Assembly: GCA_034439735.1 (NCBI GenBank)
Contig: JAWXAX010000216.1
Location: 1 to 37,364 of the forward strand
DNA length: 37,364 nucleotides
From: Rhodothermales bacterium
GTDB taxonomy: Bacteria; Bacteroidota; Rhodothermia; Rhodothermales; JAHQVL01
Reading direction: 5' to 3'
The number at the start of each line of letters is the position of its first letter. Position 1 is the stretch's first letter. This document shows, in pieces, positions 1-7,979 of the stretch. The notes beneath the pieces are model-generated. The model saw only the letters and a list, made by a program, of their open reading frames with translations. It searched no databases and was not told where the DNA came from. Made by a program: the position numbers and the translations under genes.

Positions 1-60
1 CCCTCCTGCTGTTCGCCCTCCTGCTGTTCGCCCTCCTGCTGTTCGCCCTCCTGCTGTTCG
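1..60. repeat. 15-bp tandem repeat, four perfect copies
   Basis: Four identical copies of ccctcctgctgttcg fill positions 1-60 and may continue left of the window. On the minus strand they encode EGEQQ pentapeptides within the coiled-coil tail of the DUF4175-like protein. Because the unit is 15 bp, gain or loss of copies keeps the reading frame. Confidence 0.95.
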
Positions 61-2228
61 CCTTCGTTTTCCTTGGGCGTCTCACCCGTTTCGGGCTCGT
101 CGGAGAGTTCTTCCGTCTTTTCGCGGATCTGCTCCTGCTGTTCGGCCAGGTCTTCAGCGCGGCGGGCGGCCTCCTCGAGGTCCTGCTGCACACGGAGTTG
201 TTTAAAGAGATCGAGGGTTCGTTCGAGACGCTCCTGATACTGCTCTTCGTTAAACTCGAATTCCTGCAAGGCCTCTTGCATCTGCTGGAGATCGAGTTCC
301 TGCATGGCTTCCTGGAGCTGGCTGAGGGCTTCCATCAACTCGGGCGAGTTGATTTCTTCGATCACCTTCTGCATTTCCTGGTACATTTCCAGGGTACGTT
401 CCGAGGCCAGGTCGTTTTCCTCCATGCGTTCGATCATCTCGTCGAACGCCTGGTTGAGTTCGTCGGCGCGTTGTTCGATGGCGGATTGTTTCTCTCGGAC
501 CTGTTCGAGTTGGCGCTGATCTTCCCAATCGCTCTCCTGCTTATTGCGTAGTTCGTCGCGGAGTTCTTCGAACTGCTCGCGGATCTGGCGCGCCTCGTCC
601 AGGATTTCCTCCATCTCCTCTTCGGCGGCGTCCTCCGTGGCGTCGAGTTGTTCGTATTGTTCGGCTATCGAGGGGAGGCGGAGCAGGTGGGTAGCGCTGC
701 GGGCGTCTTTGAAGCCGGCGAAGGCGTCGTTATCCCACACCTGTACAAAAAACTCGATGACATCACCCGGCACGGGGTCCAGCGGCGTGTCGCGGCGGAG
801 GTCCCAGGCGTGGAGCACTTCCTGATCGAGTTCAAACGGGGCCAGCGTGGTGAGGGGGATGGTGCTGAAGGCGGCATCAGGCGTGCCGAAGCGGGACTCG
901 GCGAGACGGTAGTTGAGCGCGAGCCGGCTGAATCCGAAGTCGTCCGTCAGCCGGATGCGCAGCGCCGTCGCCAGGGCGTCGTTGAGTTCGGACACCGGCT
1001 CGGGCTCGACGACAAGCACCTGAGGCCGAGCATCCTGGACGACGCGGACGGTATATTCGATCGGGTCGCTGTTGGCGATGCCGCGTTCATCGACGAAGAG
1101 AAGGTGATATGTGCCTTCCTGGCGCACGATAAACGATCCTTCCGCCGTGGCTCGGCTCAGGGTGAGGGTGTCGCGCCGGCCCTCATCATGGACGATGAAG
1201 CCGGCGGCGGCATCCGGGCCGCTCAGGTCGATCGCCAGCTGAACGGAGGTGCCGGCGAGGGCCTGGATATCGCCGACGTTCGGATCCAGCCGCTGGGGTG
1301 GAATACGTGCGTAACGGGGAAAATTCAGCGCCACGCGTAACGACCGGATGAGCGGCCGCTCGGCGATTTCAGCGGTGAACCAGGGGGTGGCGTATGCGCC
1401 GGCGCGGACGCGGTAACGAAAGGAGTGACGAACGTTGAGGAGATGGTGCACAAAACGATGGGCGGAGTCCGCCCGCATGTCCTCCGTGGTGATCAGTTCT
1501 TCCTCCAGATGCTGCATCTCGAGTGTCGCCGTAGCCGGCGTCGCGGACCCCGAGGCCAGGGTGCGAATCGTCAGGGAATCTCCCCGAATTAATGCGATGT
1601 CGCCAGGTTCGACGCTGAGTTGAAATGGGGAGGGGCGATTGAAGTGTGTACTCGGGGCGAGAAGCCGATGAGAAGCGCCCAGAAACGCTCCGGGAGCCGC
1701 GAGGAGGAATATGAGGACGCCAACTAGCGGGATGAGCGCGAGGCGCGAGGCGTGCCGGACCCGATCGAACGAGACCACGTTCTCAAACGGCACCGGATCG
1801 ATGGTGCGGCCGAGCGAGGCGACGGCATGATCGATGATCCCCGGCGAAGACGGACTCGTCCTGCCTTCGATCAATTGAAGCATCGTGGTGAATCGATCCG
1901 AGATCTCCGGGAAACGCTGCCCGATTTGCCGGGCGAGTTGTGCTTCGGAGGGGCCGCTCAACCAGCCGCCCATGCGGAGCAGGGGGCGGACGACCACCCA
2001 GTAGGCGAGCGCAAGCGCCGAGAGGAGGACCGACCAGAATAGAAAGGTGCGAAAGGCAGAATCCAGCCACAGACTGGCCTCGACGGCCGTGGCGAGGAGC
2101 CAGATGGCCGCTATACTGCCCAGGAAGAAAACTCCGCCCCATGCACACTCGGCGAGTTGCTGCCGGCGACCGACGGCTTGCAGGCGCTGGCGAAGCGAAG
2201 AAATAAAAGCCTGGGTCTTTTCGCTCAT
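1..2228 (-). CDS. DUF4175-like membrane protein with Glu/Gln-rich coiled coil, partial
   Basis: Open frame reading leftwards from an ATG at 2228 and still open at the window's left edge, so the C-terminus is missing (about 742 residues visible). An in-frame stop lies four codons upstream of this ATG, which fixes the start. The N-terminus has two hydrophobic segments (about residues 30-75) and a third near residues 165-185 (LIPLVGVLIFLLAAPGAF). A middle region of beta-rich, Ig-like sequence follows, then from about residue 520 a long charged Glu/Gln coiled coil ending in tandem EGEQQ pentapeptides. This architecture fits the DUF4175 family of Bacteroidota; the family name is from recall, not a search. 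Function is unknown. The membrane anchors plus long helix suggest an envelope scaffold, but that is inference. It is divergent from glgC across about 230 bp. Confidence 0.72.
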   Translation of the reverse strand, partial: MSEKTQAFISSLRQRLQAVGRRQQLAECAWGGVFFLGSIAAIWLLATAVEASLWLDSAFRTFLFWSVLLSALALAYWVVVRPLLRMGGWLSGPSEAQLARQIGQRFPEISDRFTTMLQLIEGRTSPSSPGIIDHAVASLGRTIDPVPFENVVSFDRVRHASRLALIPLVGVLIFLLAAPGAFLGASHRLLAPSTHFNRPSPFQLSVEPGDIALIRGDSLTIRTLASGSATPATATLEMQHLEEELITTEDMRADSAHRFVHHLLNVRHSFRYRVRAGAYATPWFTAEIAERPLIRSLRVALNFPRYARIPPQRLDPNVGDIQALAGTSVQLAIDLSGPDAAAGFIVHDEGRRDTLTLSRATAEGSFIVRQEGTYHLLFVDERGIANSDPIEYTVRVVQDARPQVLVVEPEPVSELNDALATALRIRLTDDFGFSRLALNYRLAESRFGTPDAAFSTIPLTTLAPFELDQEVLHAWDLRRDTPLDPVPGDVIEFFVQVWDNDAFAGFKDARSATHLLRLPSIAEQYEQLDATEDAAEEEMEEILDEARQIREQFEELRDELRNKQESDWEDQRQLEQVREKQSAIEQRADELNQAFDEMIERMEENDLASERTLEMYQEMQKVIEEINSPELMEALSQLQEAMQELDLQQMQEALQEFEFNEEQYQERLERTLDLFKQLRVQQDLEEAARRAEDLAEQQEQIREKTEELSDEPETGETPKENEGEQQEGEQQEGEQQEGEQQE

Positions 2229-2382
2229 GGGCGGGAGTTATCGAGACAGGGGTACAAAAACGCGGGGGTATATGCTCTACCGCAGCGACCGTCTTCGGGT
2301 TTCAGGAGGGGTCGCGCCTCGGAGGTGCGTTGGTTTATCTAACGCCGAAAACAAACGCCGTTCCTGAGGCGGTTACGGGAGG

Positions 2383-2410
2383 TTGTGTTACGTGGAACTT
2401 TGCCTATATT
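2383..2410 (+). promoter_or_regulatory. possible glgC promoter
   Basis: TTGTGT at 2383-2388 and TATATT at 2405-2410 are separated by 16 bases and lie about 50 bp before the glgC ATG. The boxes resemble a sigma-70 type promoter. Bacteroidota often use a different consensus (TTTG and TAnnTTTG), which is not clearly present, so this is a weak call. Confidence 0.3.
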
Positions 2411-2459
2411 CCACTTCTCACCAGAGGCGCGTTGTGACCTGTTAAGCGGAGATTACCTC

Positions 2460-3731
2460 ATGAACGAAATCATTGCCGTCATTCTCGGAGGAGGCGCGGG
2501 CAGCCGGCTGCACCCTCTTACGTACCGGAGATCCAAACCAGCCGTGCCCCTCGCCGGCCGTTTTCGTCTCATCGACATCCCCATCTCGAACTGCATCAAC
2601 TCCGACATCAACCGGATTTTTGTGTTGACGCAGTTCAACTCGGCCAGTTTGCACAGCCACATCCAGAACGCCTACCGGTTCGACCGATTCGATCGCGGCT
2701 TTGTCACGATCCAGGCGGCCGAGCAGACGCCGGCGTCGAGTTCGTGGTTTCAGGGCACCGCGGACGCGGTGCGACGCATCCAGATGCACACACGCGTGTC
2801 GCGGCACTCGCACGTACTCATCCTGTCGGGCGACCAGCTCTACACGATGAACTACCAGGAGATGTTCAAGCATCACGTGGATCTGAAGGCCGACATCACG
2901 ATCGCCACGATCCCCGTGCACGCCAACGATGCGTCGGGGTTTGGCATCCTGAAAACCGACGACACGCATACGATCACCGAGTTCTACGAGAAGCCCCAGC
3001 CATACGATCTTGCCGGCAAGGAGAGCCCTGTCGACGACGAAATGCGTGCCCAGCAGCGTATCTACCTCGCGTCGATGGGTATCTACATTTTTAACAAGGA
3101 CGTATTGCGGGACCTTTTGGCGGAAGACAAAAGCTGGCACGACTTCGGGAAGGAGGTCATCCCGGCCGCCATCGAGAAGAAGAAGGTCGTCAGCTTTCCC
3201 TTTACCGGGTATTGGAGCGATATCGGGACGATCCGGTCCTTCTACGACGCCAACATTATGTTGACGACGCCGAAGCCCGAGTTTAACGTCTACGACCCGA
3301 ACGCACCGCTTTACACCGAGGTGCGCACGCTGCCCCACGCCAAGATCACTAATGCCGTCATTCGAAATTCCATTATTGCAGAAGCCAGTGTGGTGGTCGA
3401 CAGCGATATTTCGGACTCGGTGATCGGCATTCGCTCATTCATCGGGAGGGGCACGACGATCCGCCGATCGGTGATCATGGGTGCGGATTACTTCCACTGG
3501 CACGATTCTAGTGAACGCGAGCATCTCGAAGGCCCGGATCGGCCGGGCATCGGCGAGGAATCGTTTATCGAAGGCGCGATCGTCGATAAAAACGTCAGCA
3601 TCGGCAATCGATGCGTGATCGCCAACAAGGCCGGCATCCAGGAAGGCGGCGACGATAAGACATTCTACATCCGGGATGGCATTGTCGTAATCCCTAAAAA
3701 TGTGCGGATCGAAGACGGGACCGTGATTTAG
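2460..3731 (+). CDS. glgC: glucose-1-phosphate adenylyltransferase (ADP-glucose pyrophosphorylase)
   Basis: Makes ADP-glucose from ATP and glucose-1-phosphate, the committed step of bacterial glycogen synthesis, in the cytosol. The 423-residue length is normal for GlgC. The nucleotide-binding signature GGGAGSRLHPLT is at residues 10-21, followed by RRSKPAVPLAGRFRLIDIP. The C-terminal third has the left-handed beta-helix hexapeptide pattern (IRNSIIAEASVVVDSDISDSVIG). The conserved tail ending in VRIEDGTVI is of the plant/cyanobacterial type. The frame is open further upstream to 2385, but ATG 2460 gives the family-typical N-terminus and the upstream stretch overlaps a candidate promoter. No other glycogen gene is adjacent; it stands alone between a divergent DUF4175-like gene and a lipoprotein gene. 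Confidence 0.96.
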   Translation: MNEIIAVILGGGAGSRLHPLTYRRSKPAVPLAGRFRLIDIPISNCINSDINRIFVLTQFNSASLHSHIQNAYRFDRFDRGFVTIQAAEQTPASSSWFQGTADAVRRIQMHTRVSRHSHVLILSGDQLYTMNYQEMFKHHVDLKADITIATIPVHANDASGFGILKTDDTHTITEFYEKPQPYDLAGKESPVDDEMRAQQRIYLASMGIYIFNKDVLRDLLAEDKSWHDFGKEVIPAAIEKKKVVSFPFTGYWSDIGTIRSFYDANIMLTTPKPEFNVYDPNAPLYTEVRTLPHAKITNAVIRNSIIAEASVVVDSDISDSVIGIRSFIGRGTTIRRSVIMGADYFHWHDSSEREHLEGPDRPGIGEESFIEGAIVDKNVSIGNRCVIANKAGIQEGGDDKTFYIRDGIVVIPKNVRIEDGTVI

Positions 3732-3853
3732 TCTCCAGTCGGCCGATATTGAAAATAAACCGAACTCGCGGGGAGATCCGAAACGATGTAGGCCGTGGGG
3801 AATACCACAGGCTCGGATTACCGCATCACCCAGCACACACATCTCGGATTCGT

Positions 3854-4420
3854 ATGTACACGAAACGTACCCATAGCCCCATGGTCGGGGCGCTGATAGT
3901 AGCGACGTTTATGCTGGCTTCGTGCCGGACGTACGGTGGTCATGGAACGGAGCAGGCTACGTATGACGAGGTGGCCCAGGTTGTCGCGACATTTGAGGCG
4001 GAGCTTGCCAGCGCTCGGAACGAGTTGCCGGCCCTGCAACAGGCTGCCGGGTCGAATGCCGCCATCCAGCCGTTTATCGGCCAGTTCGAGGCGATGATGG
4101 CGACTCACGCCGCCATGGTGGACGATCACAAGGAGCGTCTGGCCCATCTGGACGTCCGGACTGGCCCTATGGGTCGTCTTTCTCGTTCGTATCGCGACCT
4201 CAATCAGGCCCTCGGCGCGCTGGTGTCCGAGCGGCAGGAGGTAAAGATCGGCTACGAGGCCATTGCGATTGATGTACGTAGCGCTATGTTTGGCCAGGCC
4301 TTCCAGATCGAAACGCCGGCGGAGATCGGCCGCTATCAGATCGTGCCGCCATATTACGAGAAGCTCCGGTATGCGCTCGAGCGCGCCCGGTTGGACCTGG
4401 AACCGACGCTTGCGGGGTGA
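3854..4420 (+). CDS. putative lipoprotein, helical, unknown function
   Basis: 188 residues from ATG 3854. The N-terminus has two basic residues, a hydrophobic stretch and a lipobox (MLASC, Cys at about residue 24), so it should be a lipidated envelope protein. The mature part is almost entirely predicted alpha-helix with heptad-like Ala/Leu/Glu spacing (EAELASARNELPALQQAAG), suggesting a coiled-coil bundle. I recognise no named family. The frame is open to an upstream start at 3749, but that would bury the signal sequence, so the shorter start is chosen. The TonB-dependent receptor starts 40 bp downstream on the same strand, so co-transcription and a shared envelope role are plausible. Confidence 0.7.
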   Translation: MYTKRTHSPMVGALIVATFMLASCRTYGGHGTEQATYDEVAQVVATFEAELASARNELPALQQAAGSNAAIQPFIGQFEAMMATHAAMVDDHKERLAHLDVRTGPMGRLSRSYRDLNQALGALVSERQEVKIGYEAIAIDVRSAMFGQAFQIETPAEIGRYQIVPPYYEKLRYALERARLDLEPTLAG

Positions 4421-4460
4421 TCGTTTCCTTTCGAGCTCGCTCCCCTTCTCTCAAATCTCC

Positions 4461-6512
4461 ATGAATTACCATGTCAAGGCCGCCATATGGGGTATGGTGA
4501 TCGGTGGGTTGTTTCCTCTCGCATTTCTGGCGCAGGCGCAGATTGCGCCCGTTAAAGACAATACAGTAAAGCCCGATAGCATGCGGCATTACGATCTCGA
4601 GGAGATCGTGGTCAGCACCCCTGGCTCGCTGCCTCAAGAAACGTATACCGTGCAGCGGATAGCCCTACGCGAGTTAGAACGGCAGAACGCCGTCGTCGTA
4701 TCCGATTTCGTGCGCAGCATCCCGGCGGCATTTATCCAGACGAACTCGCGGGGCGAGTCGCTGATTTACCTGCGTAATGCCGGCGAGCGCCAGGTGGCGC
4801 TTTTTTTTAACGGCGCATCGATGAATGTGCCCTGGGATAATCGGCTGCATCTGGATATGATTCCGGCGGCTATGGTCGGGGGCATTACTATCGCCAAAGG
4901 GGTCCCGTCGATTCTCTATGGCACGAACGTGCTCGGCGGGGCGATCAACATGACCTCGCGCCGACTTGACGGCGAGGGCGACGAGACCCATGTCAACGCC
5001 CAGTACGGGAGTCTGGAAGATATCCGGATCGGAGTCGGCCATCTGTACCACAAGGGTCCCCTGCATGTGGGCGTGTCCGCCGGCTACACATCGCGGAGCG
5101 GCATTCCGCTGGCCGATCGATCGAGTGTCCCCTTCAGCCAGCCGGATGAGCGGCTGCGTACCAATACGGACCGCGAGCTGATCAATCTCTTTGGTCATGC
5201 GGACTACCGGTTCAAGAACGGCATACAGACCGGCCTCTCGCTCATGCACATCGAAGGTCAGTTCGGCGTGGCGCCCGAGAGCCACCTCGATCCAACCTCT
5301 GCGACCGTACGTTTCTGGCGTTATCCGGTATGGAATAATACGATGGCGATCGTGAATTCGACCGTGCCGATAGGCGTCGCGACCGTCCTCAAGGGCGCCT
5401 TCTGGGCGGGACAATTCGGGCAGACGATCGATCAGTTCGACTCGGTCGATTACCGACAAGTGGAGGCGCAGCAGGCGGATGTGGACCAAACGGCCGGGAT
5501 GAGACTGTCGATGCTGCGGAGTTTCGGCGCTCACCAGTTGACGCTGGCGGCCAATGGCCTCACCTCTACGCACGAGGAAATCACCTCTGAACGTGACGAA
5601 ACGGGGCGTTTTGTCTCCGAGAATGGGACCCAGCTGTATCGGCAACACGTTTTCAGCGCCGGCGCCGAATGGTCGTTTCGGCTTGCCGATCCGCTGATGC
5701 TGATTGCCGGCGGGAGCGTGGACGGCATCGCGACACCGCTCACGGGCGACAAGCCGGGCCGCGATCCTCTGGTGGATTACGCGATGAATGCCGGCCTCTC
5801 CTACACCTTGACTCCCTCGTGGGTGCTGCGTGCATCGGCCGGCCGGAAGGTGCGTTTCCCGACGATGCGCGAGCTCTTTGGCGAGTCACTGAACCGGTTT
5901 CTGCTCAACCCGAACTTGCGTCCGGAGTCGTCGATTGTCAGCGAGCTGGGCCTGGCAACGCAGCAGGGGGCGTTTCATGGGGAGTTTGCGGCCTTTTATT
6001 ACCGTGTCCACGACACCATCGATCAACAGACGGTGGACGTAGACGGCCGGCGACTGCGGCAGCGCATCAATCTAGACGGGAGCCGTGTTGGTGGGGTAGA
6101 GGTGGCTGCCCGGTATGCGTTGAACACGTTTTGGACGATCGAGGGGCACTCCGCTCTCCTGCGCACTCGCGGCATTCAAGACGGGGAAACGACCCGGCTG
6201 ACCGAAAAACCGGATGTGCTGTCAGCCCTTTCTCTAGAGTACGATACGGAGCGGGGCATCGCGTTTATGATGCAGGGCGAATACACGGGCCGGGCGTACG
6301 GTCGGAATGAAGACAACACCCTCGAGGCCTTGCCGCGGGTGCTGGCCATCGATGCTCGTGCGAGTTACGGCTTTGTCCTCCCCGGCGTCACCGGCAGGCG
6401 CGGCGAGGTGTTCATCCGGGGCGACAACCTTACCGATGCAAGCGTCCTGCCCCAACTCGGTCTTCCGGCGCCAGGTCGAACCGTTTCGGCCGGCGTGTCG
6501 CTTACGCTCTGA
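4461..6512 (+). CDS. TonB-dependent outer-membrane receptor
   Basis: 683 residues from ATG 4461, with a signal peptide ending near AQAQ (about residue 27). A TonB-box-like stretch (LEEIVVST) follows, then a plug domain with the typical QVALFFNGASMNVP and PSILYGTNVLGGAINMTS segments (about residues 100-170). The rest is a beta-barrel with alternating aromatic strands, an EFAAFYYRVHDTI segment and a final strand ending VSAGVSLTL. Such receptors take up siderophores, cobalamin, sugars or metals using energy from TonB-ExbBD; the substrate cannot be told here. It lacks the N-terminal carboxypeptidase-like domain of SusC-type receptors, and no SusD partner is present. The frame is open upstream to 4263, but that would overlap the lipoprotein gene and hide the signal peptide. 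Confidence 0.93.
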   Translation: MNYHVKAAIWGMVIGGLFPLAFLAQAQIAPVKDNTVKPDSMRHYDLEEIVVSTPGSLPQETYTVQRIALRELERQNAVVVSDFVRSIPAAFIQTNSRGESLIYLRNAGERQVALFFNGASMNVPWDNRLHLDMIPAAMVGGITIAKGVPSILYGTNVLGGAINMTSRRLDGEGDETHVNAQYGSLEDIRIGVGHLYHKGPLHVGVSAGYTSRSGIPLADRSSVPFSQPDERLRTNTDRELINLFGHADYRFKNGIQTGLSLMHIEGQFGVAPESHLDPTSATVRFWRYPVWNNTMAIVNSTVPIGVATVLKGAFWAGQFGQTIDQFDSVDYRQVEAQQADVDQTAGMRLSMLRSFGAHQLTLAANGLTSTHEEITSERDETGRFVSENGTQLYRQHVFSAGAEWSFRLADPLMLIAGGSVDGIATPLTGDKPGRDPLVDYAMNAGLSYTLTPSWVLRASAGRKVRFPTMRELFGESLNRFLLNPNLRPESSIVSELGLATQQGAFHGEFAAFYYRVHDTIDQQTVDVDGRRLRQRINLDGSRVGGVEVAARYALNTFWTIEGHSALLRTRGIQDGETTRLTEKPDVLSALSLEYDTERGIAFMMQGEYTGRAYGRNEDNTLEALPRVLAIDARASYGFVLPGVTGRRGEVFIRGDNLTDASVLPQLGLPAPGRTVSAGVSLTL

Positions 6513-6528
6513 CGGCGGGCGGCGTCCC

Positions 6529-7623
6529 TTACTGCGTCATGCTCTCGATGTACTGGAAGGCGTCCTGCTGATTCGAGGCGATCAGCAACTCCAGATCTTT
6601 CGCCTCCATCCCACAGGCCTGCGCCAGAACGGCCACCTCCGGAATATAGGTGAAGGCAAAATCCGGCTTGATGAGGTCCGTGGTTTCACCGGCGCGAACC
6701 AGACCCTCTCGGTACGCGCACAGCTGCTCGGACACGCCCACGCTCACCTTCAGGCTGAGCGCCAGATTGCGGAGGGCGACGTCTTCGATGTGCCCGGGGT
6801 TCAGGTAGGACTCGATCAATTCGCTAATCGGAGACGGAAGCCGCCAGTGCGTCGCTGCGATGGCGCCCAACCGGGCGTGGTCGATCCCCAGATACTTCCG
6901 CTCCATCTCCGCCGGCGGCGCAAATCCCTGTGTGTTCGATCGCCAGAGTTCGACATAGACATCCGGGTTATTGTAGAGCAACATCAGGCGGCCCACGCTG
7001 TGCAACAGGCCCGTCGTGTAGGCCGTCGCGGTGTATTGCACCTGGATCCGGCTCGCGATGAGACGCATATAGAAGCCCGTGCCCACGCTCGCCCGGATCA
7101 TGTTCTCCAGCACGGCCGACTGGGCTTTCGAGGTGATGCTTTTCCGGATGCCGATGTAGCCCGAGGTCAGCACGATATTGCTCACCTCGAGAAATCCGAT
7201 CATCACGATTGCCTTGCTGATGTCGTCGAAATGGCGTTGCAGGCCATAATAGGCAGAATTAATGCGCCGCAGGACAGAGGACACCACGACCGGGTCCATC
7301 TTAACGATTTCGATCAGGCGCTCGGTACTGGGCGCCTCGCTCTTGTTGGAGAGCAGGGCCGAGATCGCGGAGACCGTGCGGGACAAGGGCGGGAAGCGGA
7401 GCTCGAGGTCGTAAAGCAACTGCTCCCGCTGGTCGGCATCGTGAGGTCCAGCGTGTATCATGGGCGGGAATGGGGATACGGATGATTGGGCCGTTGGCAG
7501 GTAGGCGGATCCCGACATCTGTCTTGGAGGCCCACCCTGCTCGAATTCCAGGTATCGGTGCAAGATGGGGCGGGTTAAATGCCATTCCCGAAACAGGCGT
7601 ATCCGTCTGCCGGCGCGGGTCAC
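6529..7623 (-). CDS. HDOD domain protein
   Basis: An HDOD domain covers most of the protein after about residue 60. The characteristic features are RFPPLSRTVSAI, VKMDPVVVSSVLRRINSAYYG and ISKAIVMIGFLEVSNIV, then an HD-like stretch with LLHSVGRLMLLYNN and LGAIAATHWRLP. HDOD proteins are non-catalytic relatives of HD phosphohydrolases and act in signalling; the partner is unknown. The longest frame (364 residues) begins with GTG at 7623 and overlaps the upstream ABM gene's stop by four bases (GTGA), which suggests translational coupling. ATG starts at 7518 and 7461 (310 residues) are alternatives, and the first 54 residues have no recognisable domain. The gene converges on the TonB receptor with a 16-bp gap. 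Confidence 0.85.
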   Translation of the reverse strand: MTRAGRRIRLFREWHLTRPILHRYLEFEQGGPPRQMSGSAYLPTAQSSVSPFPPMIHAGPHDADQREQLLYDLELRFPPLSRTVSAISALLSNKSEAPSTERLIEIVKMDPVVVSSVLRRINSAYYGLQRHFDDISKAIVMIGFLEVSNIVLTSGYIGIRKSITSKAQSAVLENMIRASVGTGFYMRLIASRIQVQYTATAYTTGLLHSVGRLMLLYNNPDVYVELWRSNTQGFAPPAEMERKYLGIDHARLGAIAATHWRLPSPISELIESYLNPGHIEDVALRNLALSLKVSVGVSEQLCAYREGLVRAGETTDLIKPDFAFTYIPEVAVLAQACGMEAKDLELLIASNQQDAFQYIESMTQ

Positions 7624-7913
7624 ACCGCAATCACTGGACGATAGCTGTGCGCCACGGCCGGCGCGGCGAACATCGGCTTTGTTTGTCGCCAGACCGATTT
7701 GAAGTACGCGCTCTGGCGATAGGCATCGAGGGCTTCGACGCTTTCCCAGAGCGAATAGGTCGTGCGCACAGCCGGCGCCTCGACATCCTCGAGTAATTCA
7801 AGGCGCATACACCCTGGAAACTGGCGAATGGTGTCGCACGAAGCGGCAAACAACTCCTGAAACGCTTCCAGCGCATCAGGGCGAAGGGACAATCGAACCA
7901 GGCGAACGATCAC
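7620..7913 (-). CDS. ABM-fold (antibiotic biosynthesis monooxygenase-like) small protein
   Basis: 97 residues with the dimeric alpha/beta-barrel pattern of the ABM superfamily. An N-terminal strand IVRLVRLSLRP is followed by a helix with FQELFAAS, the segment FPGCMRLELLED, and YSLWESVEALDAYRQSAYF near the C-terminus. Family members include quinol monooxygenases (YgiN) and heme-degrading enzymes; heme or substrate specificity cannot be assigned. The start is GTG at 7913, as no earlier ATG fits the domain edge. It sits between the DUF2851 gene (66 bp upstream) and the HDOD gene (4-bp GTGA overlap), so the three genes are likely one transcript. Confidence 0.8.
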   Translation of the reverse strand: MIVRLVRLSLRPDALEAFQELFAASCDTIRQFPGCMRLELLEDVEAPAVRTTYSLWESVEALDAYRQSAYFKSVWRQTKPMFAAPAVAHSYRPVIAV

Positions 7914-7979
7914 GGAGGGCAGGGATTGGTTGAGGTAACTGGGCCACCAGAAACCGCCCGGCGTGCAGGCAGGATCCCA

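Noticed and set aside
2229-2459. Promoter for the DUF4175-like gene in the divergent gap
   Set aside because: No TAnnTTTG or clear -35/-10 pair on the minus strand that I could support.
4263-4460. Upstream extension of the TonB receptor
   Set aside because: Overlaps the lipoprotein gene out of frame and would hide a good signal peptide beginning at 4461.
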